Of a stretch of DNA of 64,000 nucleotides, positions 15,398 through 22,999 are shown piece after piece (position 1 is the first letter of the stretch; each line of letters begins with the position of its first letter). The DNA is from Lachnospiraceae bacterium UBA3310 (GTDB lineage Bacteria > Bacillota > Clostridia > Lachnospirales > Lachnospiraceae): contig DESQ01000033.1 in assembly GCA_002361355.1 (NCBI GenBank), forward strand, positions 115,561 to 179,560, in the 5' to 3' direction. The position numbers and the translations under genes are program-made. The notes below the pieces were generated by a model that had not been told where the DNA came from, ran no database searches, and saw only the letters and a list, made by a program, of their open reading frames with translations.

Positions 15398-16798
15398 ATG
15401 GAGTTATATATCACAGAGCTTTCGAAATATTTTATAACGTTGTTTATCGCCTGTTACACGCTGGAATGCTTTCTGGTGTTTCGGTTTCAGGATGAGGAGC
15501 AGAGAAAGGGCGGGTATATCCGCCAGAATATCTGGATGTTTCTGGTGCATTTTTCCTGCTTCCTGGTGATTTGTTTTGAGACGGGACAGATTGAGTATCT
15601 GCTTTTTTACGTGCTACAGCAGATCCTTCTGTTTGCGACCGTTATGCTTTTTCGCATGATTTATCCGAAGGGAAACCTTCTGATTGTCAACAATATGTGT
15701 ATGCTTTTAAGTATCGGTTTTGTAATTCTCACAAGGCTTTCCTATGAGCGGGCGATCAAGCAGTTTTTCATTGTGACAGCTTCCATCATTATCGGTATGG
15801 CGATTCCCTTTTTCATCCGAAACCTGAAATTTTTAAGGAGCCTTACCTGGGTTTATGCGGGCGTGGGAATTGCGGCGCTGGGCGTTGTGCTGATTCTGGG
15901 GTCTGTCACTTACGGCTCCAAGATATCCTACTCCGTGGCGGGAGTGACGTTCCAGCCGTCGGAGCTTGTAAAGATTCTGTTCGTTTTTTTTGTAGCCAGT
16001 GCGTTTAGCGAGACTTGGGATTTTTTGCGGGTAGCGGTGACCGCGGTGTTGGCGGGCGCTCATGTGTTGATTCTGGTTGCCTCCAAAGATTTGGGGAGCG
16101 CACTGATCTTCTTTGTGGTTTATGTGTTTATGGTGTTTATCGCCACAGGGCGGTGGATTTATCTGTTTCTGGGTGTGGCGGGAGGATCAGCAGCGGCTGT
16201 TGTGGCTTACCGGCTTTTTTCCCATGTGCAGGTGCGCGTGCAGGCGTGGCGGGATCCTTTCAGTTGTATTGACGATGCGGGCTTTCAGATTACCCAGTCT
16301 CTTTTTGGGATCAGCAGCGGCGGATGGTTCGGGCTGGGGCTCTTTCGGGGAAACCCAACGTCGATTCCCCTTGTGGAGGCGGATTTTGTGTTCTCCGCGG
16401 TGGCGGAGGAGCTTGGGATTCTCTTTTCCATGTGCATGATTCTGATCTGTATCAGCAGTTTTATCATGTGCATGAATATTGCGTTAAAGCTCCAGGATCG
16501 GTTTTACAGGCTGATTGCATTTGGACTGGGCGTCACCTATATTTTTCAGGTGTTTTTGACGGTGGGCGGAGGAACGAAGTTTATCCCCATGACGGGAGTT
16601 ACCCTTCCTTTTATCAGTTACGGCGGGAGCTCTGTGCTGACAACGCTCATCATGTTCTTTATCATAGAGGGACTTTATATTATCAGGCGGGATGAAGGAG
16701 ACAGACGTGCCAAAAACAGAAAGCAGAAAAATAAGAGACAGAGAGAGCGGAGAGAGGGAAACAGGCCGCAGGATGGGGAAGACGAAGAAGAAGCGTAA
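15398..16798 (+). CDS. SEDS family peptidoglycan polymerase (FtsW/RodA/SpoVE type)
   Basis: The 466-residue membrane protein has about ten helices. The ATG at 15398 is preferred (AAAGGA nine bases upstream) over the ATG at 15362, which lacks a site. SEDS hallmarks are FQPSELVKILFVFF, the loop with WRDPFSCIDDAGFQITQSL, and near the end GGTKFIPMTGVTLPFISYGGSS. SEDS proteins polymerise lipid II and work with a class B PBP; the overlapping downstream gene is such a PBP. A basic, charged tail after residue 440 is encoded in the overlap. A second SEDS gene, in the mre/min cluster, is taken as rodA, so this one may serve division or sporulation. Confidence 0.85.
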   Translation: MELYITELSKYFITLFIACYTLECFLVFRFQDEEQRKGGYIRQNIWMFLVHFSCFLVICFETGQIEYLLFYVLQQILLFATVMLFRMIYPKGNLLIVNNMCMLLSIGFVILTRLSYERAIKQFFIVTASIIIGMAIPFFIRNLKFLRSLTWVYAGVGIAALGVVLILGSVTYGSKISYSVAGVTFQPSELVKILFVFFVASAFSETWDFLRVAVTAVLAGAHVLILVASKDLGSALIFFVVYVFMVFIATGRWIYLFLGVAGGSAAAVVAYRLFSHVQVRVQAWRDPFSCIDDAGFQITQSLFGISSGGWFGLGLFRGNPTSIPLVEADFVFSAVAEELGILFSMCMILICISSFIMCMNIALKLQDRFYRLIAFGLGVTYIFQVFLTVGGGTKFIPMTGVTLPFISYGGSSVLTTLIMFFIIEGLYIIRRDEGDRRAKNRKQKNKRQRERREGNRPQDGEDEEEA

Positions 16799-18194
16799 CA
16801 GGCAGATTATGGCGGTTACCTGGCTTTTTGTAGGCCTGTTTTTTGTGATGATGAGCTATACCTGCCACTATGCGGTCACCCACAGACAAACGCTCATGAA
16901 CAACAGCTACAATACCAGACAGGAGATTTTGATTGCCCAGAACAGCAGGGGAACCATCTATGCGGCGGGCGGACAGACACTGGCGGAAACGGAGACGGAC
17001 GAGGCGGGGAAGGAGACCAGAGTATACCCTTATTCCAACATGTTTTCACACGTGGTCGGATATGCCTCCAACGGAAGATACGGGATAGAGGCGCTTGCCA
17101 ATTATTACCTGATCAACTCCAACACCAGGCTTTCTGAGAAAGTTGCCAGTGATGTGGCGGGTGAAAAATATCCGGGTGACAGCGTGATAACAACGCTGGA
17201 TGTAGATTTGCAGCAGATCGCCTACGATTCTCTGGGAATGTACAGCGGGGCGGTCATTGTGTCGGAGCCGTCCACGGGGCGGATTCTCGCCATGGTGTCG
17301 AAACCGGATTTTGATCCAAACGAGATCGATGCGATCTGGGATGATCTCATAAACGATAAGGAGAGCAGCGTGTTGTTGAACCGGGCAACACAGGGACTTT
17401 ACCCGCCCGGCTCTACCTTTAAGATCGTGACAGCGCTGGAATATATCAGGGAAAATCCTGACTCATACAGTCAATTTTCCTATCAGTGTAATGGACACCT
17501 TACCCATGGAGAGGAGCGGATTAACTGTTATCACGGCACGGCTCACGGGAGTGAGGATTTTTCAAAGGCTTTTGCGAAATCCTGTAATTCCGCTTTCGCA
17601 AGTATCGGACTGGAACTGAACCGGGAAAAATTCGGGGAAACGCTGGATGATCTGCTGTTCAATCAGGAGCTTAAGGTGGATTTTGCCTATAACCAGAGTA
17701 AGCTTGTCATCAATGCAGATACAACGGATGCGGATGTGATGCAGGCGGCAATCGGACAGGGAACGACGCAGATCACGCCCCTTCAACTGAATATGATCAC
17801 CGCAGCCATCGCCAACGACGGGATATTGATGAAGCCTTACCTGGTAGACAGGGTAGAGACAAAAGAGAGGAATGTGGTGAAGCAGTTTTCACCTGACTCC
17901 TACAAGAGGCTTATGAGCGAAGAGGAAGCGCAGATCATGACGGGGCTGATGGAGGAAGTGGTGAAGAGCGGCACGGGAACGAAGCTTTCCGGACTTTCCT
18001 ACACGGCTGCCGGCAAGACGGGCTCCGCCGAGTACAACAAGGTAAAAAGCGATTCTCATGCGTGGTTTACGGGATTTGCGCCTGTGGAGGATCCGCAGGT
18101 GTGCGTGACGATTATCATAGAGGGGGCGGGCAGCGGCGGTGATTACGCCGTGCCCATCGCCAAGAGAATTTTGGATGCCTGTTTTGAACAATAG
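16707..18194 (+). CDS. Class B penicillin-binding protein (transpeptidase), partner of the SEDS gene
   Basis: The 495-residue protein has one N-terminal membrane anchor (about residues 36-55), a short dimerisation region and the transpeptidase domain. Catalytic motifs are STFK (236-239), SCN (292-294) and KTG (437-439). The GTG at 16707 is chosen because AAGGAG lies six bases before it; this gives an overlap of about 92 bases with the SEDS gene. It is much shorter than the 957-residue PBP2 encoded later and resembles the compact PbpA/FtsI group. It cross-links peptidoglycan outside the membrane. Confidence 0.88.
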   Translation: MPKTESRKIRDRESGERETGRRMGKTKKKRNRQIMAVTWLFVGLFFVMMSYTCHYAVTHRQTLMNNSYNTRQEILIAQNSRGTIYAAGGQTLAETETDEAGKETRVYPYSNMFSHVVGYASNGRYGIEALANYYLINSNTRLSEKVASDVAGEKYPGDSVITTLDVDLQQIAYDSLGMYSGAVIVSEPSTGRILAMVSKPDFDPNEIDAIWDDLINDKESSVLLNRATQGLYPPGSTFKIVTALEYIRENPDSYSQFSYQCNGHLTHGEERINCYHGTAHGSEDFSKAFAKSCNSAFASIGLELNREKFGETLDDLLFNQELKVDFAYNQSKLVINADTTDADVMQAAIGQGTTQITPLQLNMITAAIANDGILMKPYLVDRVETKERNVVKQFSPDSYKRLMSEEEAQIMTGLMEEVVKSGTGTKLSGLSYTAAGKTGSAEYNKVKSDSHAWFTGFAPVEDPQVCVTIIIEGAGSGGDYAVPIAKRILDACFEQ

Positions 18195-18204
18195 TACATT
18201 GTGA

Positions 18205-19263
18205 TCAGAAGATAGCGGTTATGGCAAGGTCAGGCTTGTCGGAGAGATTGAGGAAGCTTCCGTCATCCCGTTCGAGAAGCGGTCTTGCAAGGTTGTCTAT
18301 ATTGATGACTTTGATTTTCGCCTCCTCATCGTTGCTCAGGCGCACCGTAAAGCCAAGCTGAGTAGCCGCAAGGTGATAGAGAATCGGCTGTAAGATGTCT
18401 TTTTCGTATTTCTCATAGCCCTCCCGCTCAAAGTTTTCAATGACCTGAAAGGGATTGAGTGGCTGCCTGTAGGTGCGGGCGGAGGTCATGGCCTCGTAGG
18501 CGTCTATGATGGCGATGTACTTGGCAAAAATGTCGATTTTGTCACCGCGGAGTTTCGAGGGGTAGCCGGAGCCGTCACAACGCTCATGGTGCATCAGCGT
18601 CGCCTTGATCACATGCTCGTTGAGATCCTGGTTTTTGATGAGTTCAAAGCCGAGCATGGTGTGTGTTTTTAACTGGGTATATTCTACATCCGTTAACTTT
18701 TCGGGTTTCCAGAGAAGCTCCTGGGGAAGCTTGAGCTTTCCGATATCGTAGAAGAAACCGCAGTAAATGAGGAGAATCACATCCTCCTGGGAAAGACCCC
18801 ACCATGTGCCGAAAACGCCGGCAATCAACGCAGAATTTAAGCAGTGGGCGTGGGTCATGGTGTCTTCTCTTGGCAGCATATTGTAGAGAAAATCGAGGAG
18901 CGCTTCGCCGGTTCTGGCGCAGGCATGTATTTTAAGGTAGAGATCCTGAAGCTGTCCGATTCCCTTTAATTCGCCGGTTTCCACAAACCTGTTCATGAGT
19001 TTGGCGTAGATGGGCATACAGTTGTTGTAGGTGAGCTGAAAGGTCTGGAACTCTTTGCTCAGACGTACTTTTTCAAAGTGCGTGGTGGCGAAGTCGATTT
19101 CTTCCATAATCGGAACGCAGATGATGGAGTGGCGTTCCAGTTTTTTGATCACGGTCTCGTCGACCACGGTGTTTTTGGGGAAGATCAGTTCGTTTTGATA
19201 GTTGAAGATGTCTTCGGCGATTATCATGCCGTTTTCCAGTGTCATGCGGGCAACGTCTTTCAT
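18205..19263 (-). CDS. HD-GYP domain protein with altered HD dyad
   Basis: The 352-residue protein starts at the ATG with TAGGAGGTTATTGC upstream. The HD-GYP domain covers about residues 125-320: the first histidine is in THAHCLNSA, the GYP part is HHERCDGSGYP (about 225-235) and the tail AYEAMTSARTYR is normal. The HD dyad itself reads FYDIGK, with Tyr at about 172 in place of His. HD-GYP proteins degrade cyclic di-GMP or related dinucleotides; loss of this metal ligand may make it a binder or sensor. The N-terminal 110 residues lack a recognised sensor domain. Confidence 0.8.
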   Translation of the reverse strand: MKDVARMTLENGMIIAEDIFNYQNELIFPKNTVVDETVIKKLERHSIICVPIMEEIDFATTHFEKVRLSKEFQTFQLTYNNCMPIYAKLMNRFVETGELKGIGQLQDLYLKIHACARTGEALLDFLYNMLPREDTMTHAHCLNSALIAGVFGTWWGLSQEDVILLIYCGFFYDIGKLKLPQELLWKPEKLTDVEYTQLKTHTMLGFELIKNQDLNEHVIKATLMHHERCDGSGYPSKLRGDKIDIFAKYIAIIDAYEAMTSARTYRQPLNPFQVIENFEREGYEKYEKDILQPILYHLAATQLGFTVRLSNDEEAKIKVINIDNLARPLLERDDGSFLNLSDKPDLAITAIF

Positions 19264-19410
19264 GCAATAACCTCCTATATATTGTAGCAAAAGCCCTTTA
19301 CATTATGTAGAATGACATAGATATGGTAATTCTGCTATCTAGTATAAAACATCTGGTTGAGAAGTCAATCCCTCTTCCGGCGAATTTATGGGGAAAGGAG
19401 CAAGGGTCCT

Positions 19411-19584
19411 ATGAGTATATGCGACACATGCGGCAATTATCAATATGATGAGGATTATGAGTACTATGTATGCATGGTGGATCTGGATGAAGATGATATG
19501 AGTCATTTTCTGCAGGGCGGCAGTTTTGACTGTGCGTTTTATCAGCCGGACGACGAGTACCGGATTGTGCGCAAGCAGATGTGA
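19411..19584 (+). CDS. DUF6472 family small protein
   Basis: The 57-residue product begins MSICDTCGNYQYDEDYEYY with AAAGGAGCAAGGGTCCT upstream. Four cysteines (CDTC, C and C further on) and the ending YQPDDEYRIVRKQM fit the DUF6472 family, which is frequent in Lachnospiraceae and has no known role. The cysteine pairs suggest metal binding. It lies alone between a divergent HD-GYP gene and an unrelated small gene. Confidence 0.75.
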   Translation: MSICDTCGNYQYDEDYEYYVCMVDLDEDDMSHFLQGGSFDCAFYQPDDEYRIVRKQM

Positions 19585-19658
19585 GGGAAATTTTTCTGTT
19601 TTCTTTCGGGAAAATATGCTAAAATAGCTTTAGCTGTCTGAAAGGGCATGAAGTCTGC

Positions 19659-19988
19659 ATGAAATTTTATAAAAACCTTTATATTGGAGATACTGTAAAA
19701 AAGCCCGAAAAGGCCATAAAGAAGCTGAAACGCCACAAAAAGCAGCCAAAGCTGTATGTGATCGTTTATGACAGGGATGTGAAACATCTGGCTGTCTATC
19801 ACAGTCTGATGCTTTCCCAGTGGTATTATAAGGAAAATCCGCCCGGCTGTATTGTGGGACTTGCTGGCGGCAGGGAGGAGGCCTTTGACGTGATAGAACG
19901 GATTGCGAAGGAGGCTCTGGAAGCCACCGGGGAAGTATCGCTTGTGTCTTATCTTTCCAGGGAGGATCCGGAGAGTTTTGAAATTTGA
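19659..19988 (+). CDS. Conserved hypothetical small basic protein
   Basis: The 109-residue product is basic in its first third (KKPEKAIKKLKRHKKQPK) and then mixed alpha/beta. No motif was recognised. It has a hairpin-forming leader (GCTAAA...TTTAGC) and an extended -10-like TGCTAAAAT about 40 bases upstream. The ribosome site AAAGGG is 14 bases from the ATG, which is rather far. It precedes the DUF2953/gerW pair. Confidence 0.6.
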   Translation: MKFYKNLYIGDTVKKPEKAIKKLKRHKKQPKLYVIVYDRDVKHLAVYHSLMLSQWYYKENPPGCIVGLAGGREEAFDVIERIAKEALEATGEVSLVSYLSREDPESFEI

Positions 19989-20031
19989 GAGAAAATGGGG
20001 AGCGGCCTGAAAACAGACGGTTGGAGATGAA

Positions 20032-21000
20032 ATGTTACATATTCTGCTACTTATTTTAAAGATTATAGGAATCCTGCTTCTGTGTTTTCTGGGTGTACTC
20101 ATTCTGGGCATGGTCTGTGTCCTTTTTGTGCCGGTTCGCTATCGGATCGAGGCGGCAAGAAAGGAGGGCGAAGGGGAGCCGCCGGTCGTCCTCCTTGTGA
20201 AAGTTACCTGGCTTTTGCATGTTGTCAACCTGCTTGTCCGCTTTGACGGGAATCTTTTTGTGCGTGCGCGGCTCATGATATTTACGCTGTTTCGGCTGCC
20301 GAAAAAGGAAAAGAAGAGAAAAGCAGGCGTGCGCAGGAGGAAGGAAAAAACCAGGAGAGATGAGACTGTGAAAACTGCCGTTAAAGAGCCGGCCGAAGAG
20401 AGCGAAAAGGGGACGGATGCGGAAGAAAGCGCACCGGCACAGAGAAAGACAACGCCAGAGAGCACGGTAAAGACAGAAAAGCCAGAAGAAAAACCGGAAG
20501 AAAAACCTTCGTTTTTGGACAAGCTGCGGGCCATTCCGAAGATTTTGCGCGATATTTTCCTGAAAATGAAAAGCCTGTTTGAAAATATACAGTACACAAT
20601 ACAGAAGTTTTGTGATAAAATAAAGTCCGTGTCGGATACGATAACGTATTACCGGGGCATAATTGAAGAAGAGGCTTTTCAGCGATCTTTTGCCCTTTGC
20701 AGGGAAGAGCTTGTGCGGATCGGAAAGAGTTTAAAACCTCAGAAATTTCAGGCGCAGCTTGTGGCAGGCATGGACGATCCGGCAGCGACCGGGCAGATTC
20801 TTGCTGTCTGCGGCATGTTATATCCGTTACTCGGCGGACATGTGGATGTGGCGGGTGACTTTGAGAAAAAGCGGCTGGAGGGTCATGTGTTTGTGAAGGG
20901 GAAGATCCGTCTCTTTACCTTCCTGCGGGTGGCAGTTAAGGTCTATTTTAATAAAAATATCAGAAAACTTTATCAATTGTTGAAAAAGGAGGCAGCGTAA
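20032..21000 (+). CDS. DUF2953 domain-containing membrane protein
   Basis: The 322-residue protein has one N-terminal membrane helix (about residues 3-35), a charged low-complexity stretch rich in Lys, Glu and Pro (about 85-160) and a C-terminal DUF2953 region (LRAIPKILRDIFLKMKSL onward). Such genes (YtfI in Bacillus) stand directly before gerW, as here with no gap between stop and ATG. GGAGATGAA precedes the ATG. A sporulation-related role follows only from the pairing. Confidence 0.8.
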   Translation: MLHILLLILKIIGILLLCFLGVLILGMVCVLFVPVRYRIEAARKEGEGEPPVVLLVKVTWLLHVVNLLVRFDGNLFVRARLMIFTLFRLPKKEKKRKAGVRRRKEKTRRDETVKTAVKEPAEESEKGTDAEESAPAQRKTTPESTVKTEKPEEKPEEKPSFLDKLRAIPKILRDIFLKMKSLFENIQYTIQKFCDKIKSVSDTITYYRGIIEEEAFQRSFALCREELVRIGKSLKPQKFQAQLVAGMDDPAATGQILAVCGMLYPLLGGHVDVAGDFEKKRLEGHVFVKGKIRLFTFLRVAVKVYFNKNIRKLYQLLKKEAA

Positions 21001-21393
21001 ATGGCTGAGAATAATTTTAGCGGTGTGGTAGAATCCCTGATGAAGGGGATGAATGCCGTGATCGGAACCAAGACAGTGGTAGGCGACGCTACTCAGGTTG
21101 GGGATACCATCATCCTGCCTTTGGTGGATGTGAGTTTCGGCGTGGGCGCGGGCGCAAGCGCCGGTGATAAGAAAAACGGCGGGGGAGGCGGCTTTTCCGC
21201 GAAGATGACGCCCAGCGCCGTGCTGGTGATCAAGAACGGCACAACGAAGCTTGTCAATATTAAGAATCAGGATACGGTGACCAAAGTGCTCGATATGATT
21301 CCGGACATTGTGGAGAAGTTTACCTCTCCCAAGGAGGAACTGCCGGATGATGAGGCGGCTGTTGATATAGCATTTCCGCAAAAACAGGAGTAG
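21001..21393 (+). CDS. gerW: GerW family sporulation protein (YtfJ)
   Basis: The 130-residue product begins MAENNFSGVVESLMKGMNAV and contains the conserved IGTKTVVGDATQVGDTIILPLVDVSFG, a glycine-rich segment (GAGASAGDKKNGGGGGF) and SAVLVIKNGTTKLVNI. In Bacillus GerW is a spore protein needed for normal germination with some germinants. It directly abuts the DUF2953 gene with AAGGAGG at the junction, indicating coupled expression. Confidence 0.9.
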   Translation: MAENNFSGVVESLMKGMNAVIGTKTVVGDATQVGDTIILPLVDVSFGVGAGASAGDKKNGGGGGFSAKMTPSAVLVIKNGTTKLVNIKNQDTVTKVLDMIPDIVEKFTSPKEELPDDEAAVDIAFPQKQE

Positions 21394-21451
21394 AAGCACC
21401 TTTTTTGCGCCGCTGCATATAGTATCATAAGAGCATAAGCAGGGGTGGCCT

Positions 21452-21589
21452 ATGAAAAAGATGATTGGATTTGTGGCGTTGTGTGTCGCGGCAGGTATGC
21501 TGATCATGCTTTTTCTGGTGAATCGCTTTCTCGGTTTTTTGCTGATTCTGCTGCTTTTGCTGATTGGGTATGGCTTTTTTTGCTGTTGA
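21452..21589 (+). CDS. 45-residue hydrophobic membrane peptide
   Basis: A short frame with ATG at 21452 and TGA at 21587-21589. The peptide begins MKKMIGFVALCVAAG and is hydrophobic almost throughout, with two likely helices separated by NRF and the ending GYGFFCC. CAGGGGTGGCCT precedes the ATG as a moderate ribosome site. It sits between gerW and the J-domain gene. The membrane-like pattern and the fit to the gap support a real gene; its function is unknown. Confidence 0.5.
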   Translation: MKKMIGFVALCVAAGMLIMLFLVNRFLGFLLILLLLLIGYGFFCC

Positions 21590-21610
21590 CGGAAGGATAT
21601 GAGGAGTACC

Positions 21611-22156
21611 ATGGAGAATTTGGAAGAGATACTTTTGGATGAGAAACAGACGGCAGATTCCCTGCAGGCATTGAAATCATGGCTGTTTCAGGAGAATATC
21701 AGACTTATGACGGCATCCGCCGAACTTGAGGAGAAGCAGGAGAAGTTCGAGCGGGAGAAAGAACAGTTTAAGGAAGAGATGAAGAACTTAAACCGCAAGA
21801 TGTCTGCGCAGCAGCAGCGGATCCGTGAGGATAATCAGCTCGTTGGCGAGAAGCTTGAGATCATAAAGGACGGTTTCCAGAAGCTGGATATGGATCGCAG
21901 AAGATTGGAAAAGGAGTGGGCAAGGCTTGCGGCGCAGAAGGAACTCATGGAGGAGCGCGGGCTCTATGACAGCTATCCTGAGACAAGCATTTTCTTTTAT
22001 GGTGTCAAAAGTCCCATGACTCTGAAAAAGCGGTATAAAGATCTGACAAAAATCTTTCATCCGGACAACCTGGCCGGAGATACGGAAGTCATTCAGCGGA
22101 TCAACAGAGAGTACGATCAGTTGAGAAGAGAGTACGAGAAGTTCAGACAGGCATAA
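21611..22156 (+). CDS. Coiled-coil protein with C-terminal J-domain
   Basis: The 181-residue protein has a long coiled coil (about residues 25-115, with KQEKFEREKEQFKEEM) followed by a short J-domain: SPMTLKKRYKDLTKIFHPDN with an HPD motif, and then AGDTEVIQRINREYDQLRREYEKFR. J-domains stimulate Hsp70 ATPase. The ATG at 21611 (AGGAG four bases upstream) is preferred over 21599. No Gly-rich or zinc domain is present, so it is not DnaJ itself. It ends at a bidirectional terminator facing rpmB. Confidence 0.75.
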   Translation: MENLEEILLDEKQTADSLQALKSWLFQENIRLMTASAELEEKQEKFEREKEQFKEEMKNLNRKMSAQQQRIREDNQLVGEKLEIIKDGFQKLDMDRRRLEKEWARLAAQKELMEERGLYDSYPETSIFFYGVKSPMTLKKRYKDLTKIFHPDNLAGDTEVIQRINREYDQLRREYEKFRQA

Positions 22157-22169
22157 TTCCGGATACAAC

Positions 22170-22202
22170 AAAAAGACCAATCCGTTCGGACTGGTCTTTT
22201 TT
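22170..22202. terminator. Bidirectional terminator between J-domain gene and rpmB
   Basis: AAAAAGACCA (22170-22179) and TCC pair with GGA and TGGTCTTTTT; one A-C mismatch lies inside. The T run extends to 22202, and a T run appears on the other strand too. Confidence 0.85.
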
Positions 22203-22222
22203 AACAATAACCATCATCAAAA

Positions 22223-22408
22223 TTATGCGCGCTCTACCGCGCCGGATCTTAAGCAGCGTGTGCACACATGAAGCTTCTTGTTGCCGCCATTTACCTTGCA
22301 TTTCACATTCTGAATGTTGGAATTCCAGATTCTGTTTGATCTTCTATGAGAATGGCTGACGTTATTTCCGAAATGAGCGCCCTTACCACAAATATCACAT
22401 TTAGCCAT
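22223..22408 (-). CDS. rpmB: 50S ribosomal protein L28
   Basis: The 61-residue product MAKCDICGKGAHFGNNVSHS continues with RRSNRIWNSNIQ and ends CTRCLRSGAVERA. It is the zinc-binding form with CxxC at residues 4-7 and a second CxxC near the end. The ATG at 22408 has AGGAGGTGCTAAG upstream. A leader of about 95 bases with two stem-loops separates it from a strong promoter, an arrangement that could allow feedback control. The next gene on the other strand (asp23) is the frequent neighbour of rpmB in Firmicutes. Confidence 0.95.
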   Translation of the reverse strand: MAKCDICGKGAHFGNNVSHSHRRSNRIWNSNIQNVKCKVNGGNKKLHVCTRCLRSGAVERA

Positions 22409-22448
22409 CTTAGCACCTCCTAACAAACATATAATAGATAAATCAATC

Positions 22449-22489
22449 CGAGGCCGCGAAGCGGATCTCGCAATCGAGCCTGCTCGATT
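22449..22489 (-). promoter_or_regulatory. Two stem-loops in the rpmB leader
   Basis: Stem A: CGAG, bulge, CCGC, loop GAA, GCGG, bulge AT, CTCG (22449-22470). Stem B: AATCGAGC, CT, GCTCGATT (22472-22489), eight perfect pairs. They lie between the promoter and the rpmB ribosome site. Confidence 0.55.
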
Positions 22490-22507
22490 TGTTTACGCAA
22501 CATTTGT

Positions 22508-22536
22508 ATAATAGCAGAAAGTGGAAGAGATTGCAA
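22508..22536 (-). promoter_or_regulatory. Promoter of rpmB
   Basis: Read leftward: TTGCAA (22536-22531), 17 bases, TATTAT (22513-22508), with an extended -10 TGC. It is close to consensus. Confidence 0.65.
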
Positions 22537-22623
22537 GTATAAATTATAGTTTTTTTTCGGTTTCTTTTTTGCGAATATCGGGTTATAATAGCAATATATC
22601 TTTAGCATAATAGGAGGTAGTCT

Positions 22624-22983
22624 ATGAAAGTCTCTTCAATGGATACCCATATGGGAAATATTTCGATCGACCAGGAAGTGATTGCGCAGTTTGCAGGCAA
22701 TGCGGCGATGGAGTGTTTCGGTGTGGTCGGTATGGCGAGCATGAGCGTCAGGGACGGGCTTGTTAAGCTCCTAAAGAAGGACAGCATGACGCGCGGCATA
22801 CAGGTTTTTTTGAATAACAATAAGCTTACCATCAATTTTCACATTATTGTGTCTTACGGCGTGAGCATTCTTGCGGTGTCGGATAATCTGATCGACAGTG
22901 TAAAGTATAAAGTGGAGGAGTTTGCCGGGATAGAGGTGGAAAAGATCAACATCTTCGTTGAAGGTGTGAGAGTGATTGACTAG
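22624..22983 (+). CDS. Asp23/Gls24 family protein
   Basis: The 119-residue protein has the Asp23 fold: VIAQFAGNAAMECFGVVGMAS, then NNKLTINFHIIVSYGVSILAV and the final VEKINIFVEGVRVID. Family members (YloU in Bacillus) are encoded beside rpmB and the DAK2 gene. GGAGGTAGTCT precedes the ATG, and TATAAT at 22584-22589 is a possible -10 with a poor -35. It ends 16 bases before the DAK2 kinase start. Confidence 0.88.
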   Translation: MKVSSMDTHMGNISIDQEVIAQFAGNAAMECFGVVGMASMSVRDGLVKLLKKDSMTRGIQVFLNNNKLTINFHIIVSYGVSILAVSDNLIDSVKYKVEEFAGIEVEKINIFVEGVRVID

Positions 22984-22999
22984 AGGGAGGAACAATAAA

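Noticed and set aside
20360..20510. Lys/Glu-rich stretch as a frameshift or junk region
   Set aside because: The frame is open on both sides with the expected DUF2953 ends; such linkers are usual in this family.
22430..22623. Known riboswitch upstream of rpmB/asp23
   Set aside because: Only simple stem-loops are visible; no recognised aptamer core was found.
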